Shown here one piece after another: positions 1 through 7,618 of a stretch of 14,188 bases of DNA. The notes beneath the pieces were generated by a model. That model was not told the DNA's origin, did not search any database, and saw nothing but the letters and a program-made list of their open reading frames with translations. The DNA comes from Clostridia bacterium. GTDB lineage: Bacteria; Bacillota_A; Clostridia; Oscillospirales; CAG-272. Made by a program: the position numbers and the translations under genes. Position 1 is the stretch's first letter; every line of letters begins with the position of its first letter. The stretch spans positions 1 to 14,188 of the forward strand of contig JAFXWT010000253.1 in NCBI GenBank assembly GCA_017542695.1, read 5' to 3'.

Positions 1-27
1 CAAACATACCACCCTCGCTCAAATCTC

Positions 28-58
28 GACACGCGGGCGGATTAAGGCGGTCAAAGGA
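28..58 (+). repeat. Imperfect 31-nt direct repeat, copy 1
   Basis: This stretch matches positions 3840-3870 in the same orientation at 24 of 31 positions by hand alignment. The best-conserved parts are the GGGCGG and GGTCA blocks. It lies about 75 bp upstream of the small gene at 133. The two copies bracket the gene cassette containing the metallophosphoesterase-NTPase. Copy 1 lacks the hairpin arm found at copy 2. No origin is known to me; a cassette boundary or a shared remnant of a lost gene is possible. Confidence 0.35.
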
Positions 59-132
59 ATGATATTTCTTTGGCGATGTTTAGCATATTATGATATTGGT
101 GAACATTATTTATAAAAAAGGAGTTGATAGAC

Positions 133-435
133 ATGAAGCCATTGTCTGAAATTCAAAAAACAGAAACGATAGAGTGGTTGAAAAAACAACGGGACGGGTA
201 TATTGTCGGAGATTATCGTAATATTTTATGTCATGTATATCAAGAGATAAAATCTATTTCTATGAATGATGGCTATTGTACATTGCAAGATTTGGTAAAA
301 GAAGATACACTTTATTACAGAACTGAGGCGCAAGTGTTAGAATTATGTGATATGCTAAATACCTTAGGCTATATAGATATACGTAATCACTCCGACGGTG
401 TGAAATTAAACATTCTTAAGCCCATTGACTTTTAA
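133..435 (+). CDS. Small winged-helix-like protein, function unknown
   Basis: This is a 100-residue protein that I do not recognise as a named family. An AAGGAG site ends 9 nt before the ATG at 133. A TTG codon at 124 is in frame but touches the ribosome site, so the ATG is preferred. Residues 1-45 look helical. Residues about 46-100 (an LQDL helix, a TEAQVLELCDML helix, then GYIDIR and VKLNIL strands) read like the recognition helix and wing of a winged-helix DNA-binding domain; that is inference from pattern only. There is no signal peptide or membrane segment. It converges on the metallophosphoesterase-NTPase gene, sharing one terminator, so the two are separately transcribed. It could be a regulator of the neighbouring defence cassette or unrelated cargo. 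Confidence 0.7.
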   Translation: MKPLSEIQKTETIEWLKKQRDGYIVGDYRNILCHVYQEIKSISMNDGYCTLQDLVKEDTLYYRTEAQVLELCDMLNTLGYIDIRNHSDGVKLNILKPIDF

Positions 436-437
436 CT

Positions 438-479
438 AAAAAATGCAGTCGCATCAAACAGATGCAACTGCATTTTTTT
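438..479. terminator. Bidirectional rho-independent terminator
   Basis: An A6 run, a stem of about 17 bp with one mismatch (arms 438-455 and 461-478), a 5-nt loop and a T7 run form a symmetric terminator. It works on both strands and sits exactly between the convergent stop codons at 435 and 482, ending both transcripts. Confidence 0.9.
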
Positions 480-481
480 AG

Positions 482-3400
482 TTATTCTTTATGGTCTCCT
501 TCCTTGACCCTTTTTGCCAATAAACTTTGTTGCTCTTGGCGGCTCGGGAAAAAGGAACTTTTTAGTTGGTCTCGTTTCTTGAAATCAAGTGCCTCCATAT
601 ACACCATTGCGTGTCTAACAACAATTTTTGTGAGCAATTTTTTCAGTTGTTTGTTGCTTGATTCATACATGGTAATAGCATTGGAGACAAAATCTTCAGC
701 CATTTTCTGCTTCTCAAGCATCATTAAGTGCTGAATTTGATAGGTTTCTTCAGCGTTATAATTAAACTTGTGAAGCAATCTGAACGAATTATCTCTCGTT
801 GCATATGCAGCGGACATATTATAAATATCCAATAACAGAGCCATAGAAACCAGTTGGAATTCAATTTGAAGTTTGCTCATTTCTCCGGGCTTTCTTCGTT
901 CTTCGTACTCTACAGTTCCTTCTTTTTTCAGCTCCTCAATTATTTGGCTATAATCTCGCTCAGTTTCTTTAGCCCAAACATTGTAAATTTTGTTAGGAAG
1001 CTGATAAATCTCATTTACAAACGCTCGTCTCATTTCAGCATCCATATTATGTTCGAAACTGGGTAAGCATTTTGAAATAATCATCAGTAATGATAGAGCG
1101 CGAATGATTTGGTTTATAGTTTTTGATGCATCGTCCTCATTATAATCGTAAATATCTACCGTCTTGAGCTGCTTGTCAGCTTGCTTTTCATCATTTACTT
1201 CCTTTTTTTCTGCTTCGCGTTTACCATCTTCGAGGGGAGGAGGAAGTTCGGGTGCAGAATTCAGTTTCAGAAATTCCGGAAGGTTTGTGCTGAAATTCAG
1301 TTCCTGCCAATCAGCAGTAAGTGATTGAGTGGTAACGAGCAAAAATCCCAAAATGCGAGGGTTGTCAGTAATATACGATATAAACATTAAAATATCTGCA
1401 TTGATACCAAAACATGCGTTTTCCAGCAAATATTTCAAATCCTCTTCATTACCGGTTTTATTGTACAAGAAGTTTACTTCTCTCGCTACAAAATAAGCCA
1501 GTTGATTTTTGTTGGCGAACTTATATCCGCCCTCACTTTCGATCAAGATTTTGCACGATTGAATAATGTGAAGGAACGAAGAAGGTTTAATCTCGTCATC
1601 GTTCTTCTCATTGTATGTGCTGATTATGCTTAAAACTTCTTCCTCGGATATAGGATATTTCTTATTGAAATGAACATAATGAGCAACCATAGATAACAAT
1701 CTGTATATTTTATCGATTGTCAAAACTCCCGATTTATACGGAGAAAGAATAGAGGTTATATTTGCCTCAAACACCTTGCTGAAGACGGTAGAATCGCTAT
1801 TCGATATGTTGCCAATATTGCTGCAATAGTAATCAACAAAATCAATAATGAAATCCGGAGTCAGCGAGATGAACTTCTTTTGAAGTTTAATGGCTTCGCA
1901 TAATTTTTCAGTTAGATCATGTACATCGAGTGAAGCATCTTTTTTCTGTTTTATTAGGATTACTTTTTCTACAAGTTCCTTGCGTTTGTCGAAGAAGAAC
2001 GGGGCGATTTTATACTTGGTAATAGCAGTCTCGGTTTTCATAGCGGTTTTCATTCGTTCCAACATATCGAGGTCAATTACCTTTTTGGTCGCGAAAATCA
2101 TCAATCCAAACTCTCCAGTCAAACTGGAAATATAGCGATCAAAATCGCGAGGTTTTATTTGGTCAATATCATCGATAATCAGAACTCGATTCTCGGGGGG
2201 CAACTGATTATATCGAACCAAGGATTCTTTATCGTCACCATAAATTTCTTCAAAATTGGATTTAACGATTTTACTGCTTTCCTTGTTTTTTATTGTATCG
2301 ATATCACAATATATTACGCATTTTTCTTCGGACAACTTGAGGAATAGTGCTTTGAGAAGTGATGTTTTACCACAGCCATTTGCGCCGGTAATCAGCACTC
2401 TTTTTTGTGAATATAATTCTTCAATAAAAGGGTCAATATTTAGGAATTCTTTGCTGAGTTCATCTCCGTATGTTTCTGCTTCAATTCGCGGAAACACAAA
2501 ATAATCTGTAAAATCAGCTGACAAACTACGTAACGGATCGCTTAATAGATCTTTTTTATATTCATCGCGTACCGTCAACTTCTTTTCGACTGAAGGCTTG
2601 GGCGTGAGAGTGTGAACCATTGGAGAATCGTTGTTGTATTGCGCTGCTTGAGAATCCCACTTGTGTGAGTAAATTGTATAAGTATATGTATCGGTATCCA
2701 AAATACCATACTCATACGCACTTTGCGTCCAGTCATCATCATTGCACAAAGAACCGCCGGCATGAATGACTGCAGATTGTTGGTTACGTGAACTTTGTTT
2801 TGTTGCAATTCTATGCTCATGTCCCAAGAAAATCAAAGAGCTCTTACATAGCAAAGCTTGCTCCAATTGTTCTTTTTGCGCATCAATGTACCAATCATAG
2901 GAATGGTGCATAACCGATATTACAAAATCTGCTCCCGTTGGGGTGTTCAACTTGTTGATGCAACTTTGGTCAATATAGTGCAATCCTTTATCTTCGTGGC
3001 TTCTAAGAGAAAATAATCCAGTATTAACCATGTTGATTTCTATCTTGAAGCCATCAAAGTCTATGATTTTCTGAGAAAGCATCGAGTCATCGATAAAACA
3101 CTTTTTGTTTTTAGCAAAATGAAAGAAATTTGATTGTTTGGATAATTCCGCTTCAAGATGCTTCTTGTACGAATAGTCGGAGTATATTTGGTTTAATTCT
3201 TCGGCTGTGCGTGGTGGATTTTCAAATTGTATATCATGATTTCCAGGGACACACACTATTTCTATAGGACCTGTGTATATCCTTTTCTTTTGCAATTCTA
3301 TTGACATTTTGTTCAATATTCCGTTCGCAACGCGGTATTGCTCTCTTTCTCCTGAAAAAGCAATATCACCGGAAAGAACAAAAAGCAATCTATTAAAAGA

Positions 3401-3505
3401 TCCTGCGGTTCTCAAGGAGTCAATAATCTTCTTTATTTGAAATTCACAGTATGCTTTACTCGATTTTATATGTAAATCGCTCAAATGTAAAAATAGAATT
3501 TTCAT
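482..3505 (-). CDS. Metallophosphoesterase-STAND-like NTPase fusion, probable defence protein
   Basis: This is a 1007-residue protein with two recognisable parts. Residues 1-235 carry the full calcineurin-like phosphoesterase signature: D10-x-H12, G46-D47, GNHD at 88-91, H200-H201 and GHEH at 228-231, so the two-metal site looks intact. Residues about 345-500 form a P-loop NTPase, with Walker A GANGCGKT at 374-381 and a Walker B ending in D445-D446. Residues about 500-750 are helical and include a FANKNQLAYFVAREV stretch (663-677) like the winged-helix tail of STAND/NACHT-type ATPases. A charged linker (about 753-782) leads to a helical C-terminal sensor-like region. Fusion of an effector enzyme to a STAND ATPase is typical of prokaryotic NLR-like (Avs-type) defence; the trigger and substrate cannot be read here. 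GGAGG lies 5 nt before the ATG, 15 bp after the HTH gene, in one operon. The cysteine in the P-loop does not disturb the motif. Confidence 0.85.
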   Translation of the reverse strand: MKILFLHLSDLHIKSSKAYCEFQIKKIIDSLRTAGSFNRLLFVLSGDIAFSGEREQYRVANGILNKMSIELQKKRIYTGPIEIVCVPGNHDIQFENPPRTAEELNQIYSDYSYKKHLEAELSKQSNFFHFAKNKKCFIDDSMLSQKIIDFDGFKIEINMVNTGLFSLRSHEDKGLHYIDQSCINKLNTPTGADFVISVMHHSYDWYIDAQKEQLEQALLCKSSLIFLGHEHRIATKQSSRNQQSAVIHAGGSLCNDDDWTQSAYEYGILDTDTYTYTIYSHKWDSQAAQYNNDSPMVHTLTPKPSVEKKLTVRDEYKKDLLSDPLRSLSADFTDYFVFPRIEAETYGDELSKEFLNIDPFIEELYSQKRVLITGANGCGKTSLLKALFLKLSEEKCVIYCDIDTIKNKESSKIVKSNFEEIYGDDKESLVRYNQLPPENRVLIIDDIDQIKPRDFDRYISSLTGEFGLMIFATKKVIDLDMLERMKTAMKTETAITKYKIAPFFFDKRKELVEKVILIKQKKDASLDVHDLTEKLCEAIKLQKKFISLTPDFIIDFVDYYCSNIGNISNSDSTVFSKVFEANITSILSPYKSGVLTIDKIYRLLSMVAHYVHFNKKYPISEEEVLSIISTYNEKNDDEIKPSSFLHIIQSCKILIESEGGYKFANKNQLAYFVAREVNFLYNKTGNEEDLKYLLENACFGINADILMFISYITDNPRILGFLLVTTQSLTADWQELNFSTNLPEFLKLNSAPELPPPLEDGKREAEKKEVNDEKQADKQLKTVDIYDYNEDDASKTINQIIRALSLLMIISKCLPSFEHNMDAEMRRAFVNEIYQLPNKIYNVWAKETERDYSQIIEELKKEGTVEYEERRKPGEMSKLQIEFQLVSMALLLDIYNMSAAYATRDNSFRLLHKFNYNAEETYQIQHLMMLEKQKMAEDFVSNAITMYESSNKQLKKLLTKIVVRHAMVYMEALDFKKRDQLKSSFFPSRQEQQSLLAKRVKEGDHKE

Positions 3506-3520
3506 ATTGACCTCCCTTTG

Positions 3521-3715
3521 TTATTCTGCAGCCTTGCCGCTTTTTATCCATTCATCGACTTCACTGGGTTTATATTTCCAGCCACGGCCGACTTTATGGG
3601 CAGGCATGCCTTTTTCATTTATCCAAGTAAGTAAGGTATCGCGTGTAACTCCGAGATATGCACACATCTCTTTCGTCGAAAACCAACGCTCCGGAATTTG
3701 TGAAATTTGTTTCAT
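3521..3715 (-). CDS. Excisionase-family HTH protein, operon leader 1
   Basis: This is a 64-residue DNA-binding protein of the excisionase/MerR-like HTH_17 type. Residues 11-58 show the family pattern: WFSTKEMCAYLGV as the first helix-turn, TRDTLLTWI as the recognition helix, then GMPAHKVGRGWKYK as the wing and SEVDEWI as the closing helix. The ATG at 3715 is chosen because AGGAG lies 8 nt upstream and the paralogue at 10494-10688 then has exactly the same length. Alternative upstream starts at 3721 and 3745 sit on or before the ribosome site. The protein is 44/64 identical to that paralogue. It is the first gene of an operon with the phosphoesterase-NTPase, 15 bp downstream. No integrase is in the window, so a transcriptional regulator is more likely than a true excisionase. 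Confidence 0.88.
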   Translation of the reverse strand: MKQISQIPERWFSTKEMCAYLGVTRDTLLTWINEKGMPAHKVGRGWKYKPSEVDEWIKSGKAAE

Positions 3716-3749
3716 ATTCATATCTCCTATGCTTTGTATTATCAAATCT

Positions 3750-3778
3750 ATTATATCATATTATTCGACAAAAAGCAA
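3750..3778 (-). promoter_or_regulatory. Promoter of the HTH/phosphoesterase-NTPase operon
   Basis: On the minus strand a -35 TTGCTT (3773-3778) is separated by 17 bp from a perfect -10 TATAAT (3750-3755), preceded by TGA as an extended -10. It lies 35 bp upstream of the HTH start codon. The spacer holds TTGTCGAATAAT, a motif partly repeated near the promoter of the paralogous operon. Confidence 0.75.
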
Positions 3779-3831
3779 GGGTTAATGCAGAATAGTGAGG
3801 AATAAAGCGTTCGATTGATAAAGATCCAACG

Positions 3832-3858
3832 CTAAAACCGCCACACGGGCGGTTTTAG
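3832..3858. terminator. Perfect 11-bp hairpin with A/T-rich ends, possible bidirectional terminator
   Basis: CTAAAACCGCC pairs perfectly with GGCGGTTTTAG around the loop ACACG. The A4 and T4 runs are inside the stem and no longer U-tract follows on either strand, so termination would be modest. It could instead be a structural or recombination site, because its right arm is part of repeat copy 2. Confidence 0.45.
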
Positions 3859-3870
3859 GTGGTCATAGGG
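3840..3870 (+). repeat. Imperfect 31-nt direct repeat, copy 2
   Basis: This is the second copy of the element at 28-58 (24/31 matches, same orientation). It overlaps the right arm of the perfect hairpin 3832-3858. The two copies are 3.8 kb apart and enclose the winged-helix, phosphoesterase-NTPase and HTH genes. Confidence 0.35.
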
Positions 3871-3889
3871 AGCGAAAAAGGTCAGATGA

Positions 3890-3961
3890 ATTATACCTGT
3901 TCGGGTACAATTTTGAAGCAAATCTGCTATTTACAAGTGGCATTATACCCGTTAGGGTATA
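3890..3961. promoter_or_regulatory. Pair of 18-bp palindromic operator-like sites
   Basis: TATACCTGTTCGGGTACA (3892-3909) and TATACCCGTTAGGGTATA (3944-3961) agree at 15 of 18 positions. Their centres are 52 bp apart, close to five helical turns. The second has perfect 7-bp arms around GTTA. On the minus strand each overlaps a TATAAT hexamer (3890-3895 and 3942-3947). The one at 3890 has a weak TTCAAA -35 at 17 bp, which would drive transcription toward the HTH operon. Such ATACCC/GGGTAT dyads are typical repressor operators (CsoR-type sites look similar), but no such repressor is encoded nearby. Confidence 0.55.
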
Positions 3962-3992
3962 TATTGGTATTGCTTAAATAATGATCAAAAGA

Positions 3993-4017
3993 GGGGTGGG
4001 CTTTTTGTACCCACCCC
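3993..4017 (-). terminator. Rho-independent terminator after the DUF6809 gene
   Basis: GGGGTGGG and CCCACCCC form a perfect 8-bp GC-rich stem around a 9-nt loop. On the minus strand it is followed by TCTTTT. It starts 4 bp after the stop codon of the gene at 4022. Confidence 0.8.
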
Positions 4018-4021
4018 ATAA

Positions 4022-4303
4022 TTATTCCTCCTCTCCCAAAGGCAGAAGAAAGGCTTCTGCCATCAATCGCACGCCCAGTCGGAATCCGTAGGAGAAGGCA
4101 TCGCGCTCGGTCACGCTGTGCATCTCGTTCATGCAATCCTCAAACTTTTCAAGCGTTTCCTTCTGCTTTTCCGTGAGGGAAGCACCGAGTTCATCGCGAT
4201 TCCGTGCCATCAGCGAAAGCAGTTCCTTGAGCTGTTTGTCACCGCGAGTGCATTGCTCAAAGGGAGAGATGTTGCCGTACCACAGTTCGTCAAGTGTTTT
4301 CAT
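4022..4303 (-). CDS. DUF6809 family protein
   Basis: This is a 93-residue helical protein that I recognise as the DUF6809 type, common in clostridia and of unknown function. It begins MKTLDELWYGNISPFE and ends with the conserved SYGFRLGVRLMAEAF segment before an acidic tail. The ATG at 4303 is chosen because GGAGG lies 5 nt upstream. An open frame extends to 4381, but those 26 extra residues do not resemble the family and instead overlap the neighbouring broken gene. The last codons of the DUF7695 reading frame overlap this start by 14 bp, so the two genes were probably translationally coupled. Members of this family often lie in mobile or accessory DNA with DUF7695; any role in defence is unproven. 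Confidence 0.8.
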   Translation of the reverse strand: MKTLDELWYGNISPFEQCTRGDKQLKELLSLMARNRDELGASLTEKQKETLEKFEDCMNEMHSVTERDAFSYGFRLGVRLMAEAFLLPLGEEE

Positions 4304-4513
4304 AAGAACCTCCATTTGCTCCATTCGGATGCCTATCGATGACTTCCGACAGGTCCTTAAATCCCTTACCGCCTCGCACATAGCATCGCCTTAAGTAATC
4401 ATGTCCACCGCACAATCTCCGCATTTACATTGAACGTAGTCGTGCCGGTATCGGGATTCGATGATATCTCCGCAATTGTTGCATTGAATGGCGTTTCTAA
4501 TAATTCGTTTCAT
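4290..4513 (-). pseudogene. DUF7695-like zinc-ribbon protein, frameshifted
   Basis: GGAGG lies 7 nt before the ATG at 4513. The start frame reads 40 residues, beginning MKRIIRNAIQC, to a TAA at 4391-4393. Four cysteines (C11, C14, C29, C31) form the CxxC...CxC pattern of this small zinc-binding family. The family normally continues VDGG-x-DYLRR. Here the frame jumps after VD, and HDYLRRC follows in another frame, running to a TGA at 4290-4292. A 7-nt slip between GTGGA repeats would explain the loss; a 1-nt sequencing indel would also shift the frame. A truncated 40-residue product keeping all four cysteines could still be made. The intact gene would overlap the DUF6809 start by 14 bp. Confidence 0.65.
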
Positions 4514-4621
4514 TTTTGTACCTCCTTTTGGGTAACACACAAGATACCACAGAAGATGGCACAAGTCCATTGAAAGACTGAAGAGTTATCAATTAAGTAA
4601 CATATCAAGGGCAGAAGAAAA

Positions 4622-4645
4622 AGGATAGCTCGTGAGAACTATCCT
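4622..4645 (-). terminator. Rho-independent terminator after a broken small gene
   Basis: AGGATAG pairs with CTATCCT (7 bp, 10-nt loop). On the minus strand the stem is followed by TTTTTCTTC. It lies 11 bp after the stop codon at 4657. Confidence 0.7.
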
Positions 4646-4656
4646 CTTGTATTAGT

Positions 4657-4814
4657 TTATTCCTGTTTGCGTTTTCGTTTGTCTTTTGTTGATTCAAATC
4701 TAATGTTCACAAGGAACTGCATCACATCATTGGGTGCATCGGGAAGTAGTATCGAGATCCAATGAAGACTCGTTCTTTTGCTTTTGAAAAATCATGCTTA
4801 AAATATGAGTCCAT
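4657..4814 (-). pseudogene. Small basic protein gene, frameshifted, family unknown
   Basis: GGAG stands 7 nt before an ATG at 4814. That frame gives MDSYFKHDFSKAKERVFIGS followed by RYYFPMHPMM and a stop at 4722. The next frame carries DAPNDVMQFLVNIRFEST and a lysine/arginine-rich end to TAA at 4657-4659, followed directly by a terminator. Adding one base in the CCC at the join gives a coherent 52-residue protein reading through FPDAPND. I do not recognise it. Good initiation and termination signals around a single-base break suggest recent decay or a sequencing error. Confidence 0.45.
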
Positions 4815-4925
4815 CTTTCTTCTCCAATTTACAAATATTTTGCATGAGTTTTGAGATTTGTATGCTCTCTCAAAATTGCAGGTCAAACAGATGACTCGGT
4901 GATATCTTCAAACATTTGAAGCAAA

Positions 4926-4943
4926 GCACAAGAACCCTTGCGC
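4926..4943 (-). terminator. Weak hairpin downstream of res
   Basis: GCGCAAG and CTTGTGC (one G-U pair) form a 7-bp stem with loop GGTT, followed on the minus strand by TTTGCTTC. It is the only terminator-like structure I see in the roughly 195 bp after the res stop codon and may be an inefficient end for that operon. Confidence 0.35.
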
Positions 4944-5009
4944 CTTATCGCCGAGCCGCTTAATCATTATTTTTATATGTGCATCTACAATTGAGTTTAA
5001 ATATAGAAA

Positions 5010-7607
5010 TTAATTGGCTTCTTCCAACAATATTTCCAATGTGCATCTGAATTTATCTTGACCTTCCAATACACTACCATCTTTTAAATGATTGAAGAAG
5101 ATATCATAGCTGTTAGGCGATAAAAAATGGAATATATATCTCTCTGGTATATTTGATTTTTCCATTCGACTATTAAGCTCATTGAAATGTTGAACAGCGT
5201 ATTTGTATTTTGCTTTATTCTCGTCGCTATCATCACCGTCATCTTTAATTTCGACAATCAAGTAGTATGTCATGTTTTCTTTACTTACTTTCAAAAAGAA
5301 GTCGGGATTAAATTTATCGTGATAATATTTTCTGGATTTTGAATTACTGGATCCCCGACGGCAGCTATATTCAATCTCATAAAAATTTCGATCCCTGGAT
5401 TTTATCCATGCTGAAAGAAGGGAGGCATTTTCTTTCTTGCATAAAAGCTCCACAAATTTTCGCTCGGGTTTGGAAGCTGTCAAAACGGTTGTAACGGGAG
5501 TTTTAAATTGACAGTAATCAATTTCTTTGGATGATGATTTGGGTAGAGATTCGTCTTCTAACACTTCAGCTATAATAGCTTTTTGTTCATCGTCGCAAAT
5601 TTCTTCTTCCCAGTTGTTTGTTAAAAATACAGTCCTATCTTGTCTTAACATGCTCACACTGGTAGATTGTTTAGCAAGTGTAGTTGTACTGATTTCATAA
5701 ACATCATTAGCAACAGATTTTGTGGTTACAGACTTTTTGTTTTTTCTCAAAAGCGGTGTGAATGCGGAAAGTATTTTGTGAACATTTGCTTCGATTATTT
5801 CTTCTTCATTGTTTCCGCGTTTTTTCATAGAAACTCGGACAATATCTTCTATTACTTGCCTGGGCGGTAAAGAATTTTGTGTATATTCGTCTGGTCCCAA
5901 TTTTAGTGTCTTACCTTCCCATTCACGTTGTTCAAATTCTTCAAAGAGTTTGTCAACCACCTCATCTATAGTCCATGTTATGTTTCGTATTGCATAATTC
6001 TTCTCACGAGGGGTTCCACCAAATACAGATTCATATGTGGTTCCTCGCTCGACTTCTATAGATTGAGATTCTAACGCGATGCCTTCCGTTAATAATCTCG
6101 TAAAATCAACAGAGCCAGATTCAATAGTTTTTTCTATTTCTGTTTGTTCCGTAGAATAATTAATATTCTTAACTGAAAAATGGTATGCATTTCTCACACC
6201 AGAATTAATAACTGTACTATATACACGAGTTTCAATCTCAAGAACCTCATCAACAAGGCGCTTAATTTTACTACTCCAGGATTTGTGGTTAAAAACGACC
6301 ACTTTAGGCTGTGGCGACTTATATTGATCAGGAATTCTTAATCCTCTTCCTAAAACTTGCGCGATTAGCAATTTTGAGTTGAAAGCTCTATCTTCCCACG
6401 GTACAATTTGAAATACATTTTTTACATCCCATCCTTCAGTAAGCATGGAAACAGAAATTATCCATTCTGTTGGTTCTGTTTTGTCGTCTACAAATTTCAA
6501 TTTTGCAACGTTCGATTTGTGATCGCGTGCAGATGTAACAATAAGGACTTTTTCTTCAATATCTTTTTTAGGCTTGTGCTCTTGTCTGGACAAAAAAGCA
6601 ACAAAATCCTCGTATAAATTCTTTGCATGACCTATATCTCGGGTTACTAAAATTGAAAGCGTTTTGACAAGAGGATATTTGTCTATGTTATCTCGATGAT
6701 TTTGATAGATTTTTTGGAATCTTTCGTTATCACCTTTGCTTTCATCCTCTTTGACATAATCGACATTTTTAATAATACGATCCTCTATGGCTTGACGCAA
6801 GGAATATCGGTAGAGAACATCTGGGAAATACTCATCCTCGATATATGCGGTACCTGTGAAACCGAGCATATACTTAAAATCGTATTTATCATTTAACAAA
6901 AATTCTTTCCATTTCTTTATTGATGCATCAGAGTCTGACGATTTGTTAAATATATGATGCGCTTCATCATTAAGTACTAAAGTATCGCTTCCGCTGCCTA
7001 AAAAACTATCTTCTATAGAGGATCCGGTAGCCTCGTAAACTGCGTGAATATTCTCAATGCACAAGTCGCCTTCCTTAACCGTTCGGTCAGCACTTACTAC
7101 ACTGGGGTTTTTACATATAGCAGTCTCAGGAATCAGTGATTTTAATCCGGAATCTCCACTCAATTTGTTAAATTTTTCTGTTAACCCTTTTTCAATTGTA
7201 AGAGATGGGCACAGAACCAAAACTCTTTTTACAAGTCCCAAGCCAAGTGCAATTTGTGCGATACCATAAATAATATAGGATTTTCCAGTTCCTGTTGCCA
7301 AATCAATATTTGCATACAACTTTTTTTTCATCTGTAATGATTTGATAAAATCATCGACAGTTGCATATTTATCTCGCAAACAAGAATTGATAGAAAAATT
7401 ATAGGTGGCCAAATCTTTTAATGATTCATATTGGCCCGAGGCAAGATAAATGATAGCGCTTTTTATCGCCTCTTTTTGATAGGCTCTATCTCCGCATAAT
7501 CTATCAATAAAAGATTGCCATTCACCCAAATCCAACCGATTGGTATCATAGGCGCGATTAACCTTTAATACTAATTCAGACTGTATAAATGTTTTGGTTT
7601 CTTGCAT
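5010..7607 (-). CDS. res: Type III-like restriction subunit: DEAH helicase with C-terminal PD-(D/E)XK nuclease
   Basis: This is an 865-residue SF2 helicase-nuclease. Motif I ATGTGKS is at 104-110, motif II DEAH at 214-217, motif III TGTA at 251-254, motif V within SMLTEGWDVKNV at 387-398, and motif VI QVLGRGLRIP at 417-426. The C-terminus has a nuclease core, with D769 in FNPDFF and E786-x-K788 in VEIKDD, matching PD-(D/E)XK with both catalytic acids and the lysine kept. This is the expected layout of type III Res, which works with Mod to translocate or scan DNA and cut unmethylated sites. It is the last gene of the operon. The start is 11 bp after the mod stop, and its ribosome site (GAGGTG) overlaps the end of mod, indicating coupling. 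The length is somewhat under the roughly 900-1000 usual for Res. Confidence 0.9.
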   Translation of the reverse strand: MQETKTFIQSELVLKVNRAYDTNRLDLGEWQSFIDRLCGDRAYQKEAIKSAIIYLASGQYESLKDLATYNFSINSCLRDKYATVDDFIKSLQMKKKLYANIDLATGTGKSYIIYGIAQIALGLGLVKRVLVLCPSLTIEKGLTEKFNKLSGDSGLKSLIPETAICKNPSVVSADRTVKEGDLCIENIHAVYEATGSSIEDSFLGSGSDTLVLNDEAHHIFNKSSDSDASIKKWKEFLLNDKYDFKYMLGFTGTAYIEDEYFPDVLYRYSLRQAIEDRIIKNVDYVKEDESKGDNERFQKIYQNHRDNIDKYPLVKTLSILVTRDIGHAKNLYEDFVAFLSRQEHKPKKDIEEKVLIVTSARDHKSNVAKLKFVDDKTEPTEWIISVSMLTEGWDVKNVFQIVPWEDRAFNSKLLIAQVLGRGLRIPDQYKSPQPKVVVFNHKSWSSKIKRLVDEVLEIETRVYSTVINSGVRNAYHFSVKNINYSTEQTEIEKTIESGSVDFTRLLTEGIALESQSIEVERGTTYESVFGGTPREKNYAIRNITWTIDEVVDKLFEEFEQREWEGKTLKLGPDEYTQNSLPPRQVIEDIVRVSMKKRGNNEEEIIEANVHKILSAFTPLLRKNKKSVTTKSVANDVYEISTTTLAKQSTSVSMLRQDRTVFLTNNWEEEICDDEQKAIIAEVLEDESLPKSSSKEIDYCQFKTPVTTVLTASKPERKFVELLCKKENASLLSAWIKSRDRNFYEIEYSCRRGSSNSKSRKYYHDKFNPDFFLKVSKENMTYYLIVEIKDDGDDSDENKAKYKYAVQHFNELNSRMEKSNIPERYIFHFLSPNSYDIFFNHLKDGSVLEGQDKFRCTLEILLEEAN

Positions 7608-7618
7608 ATTACGTCACC

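Noticed and set aside
2..115. 3' end of an upstream gene on the plus strand (38 open codons)
   Set aside because: No recognisable residues or composition, and it spans a repeat that is noncoding at its other copy; too short to support as a gene.
3817..3978. Open frame of about 50 codons across the palindrome region
   Set aside because: No start codon or ribosome site, and it runs through hairpin and operator-like palindromes.
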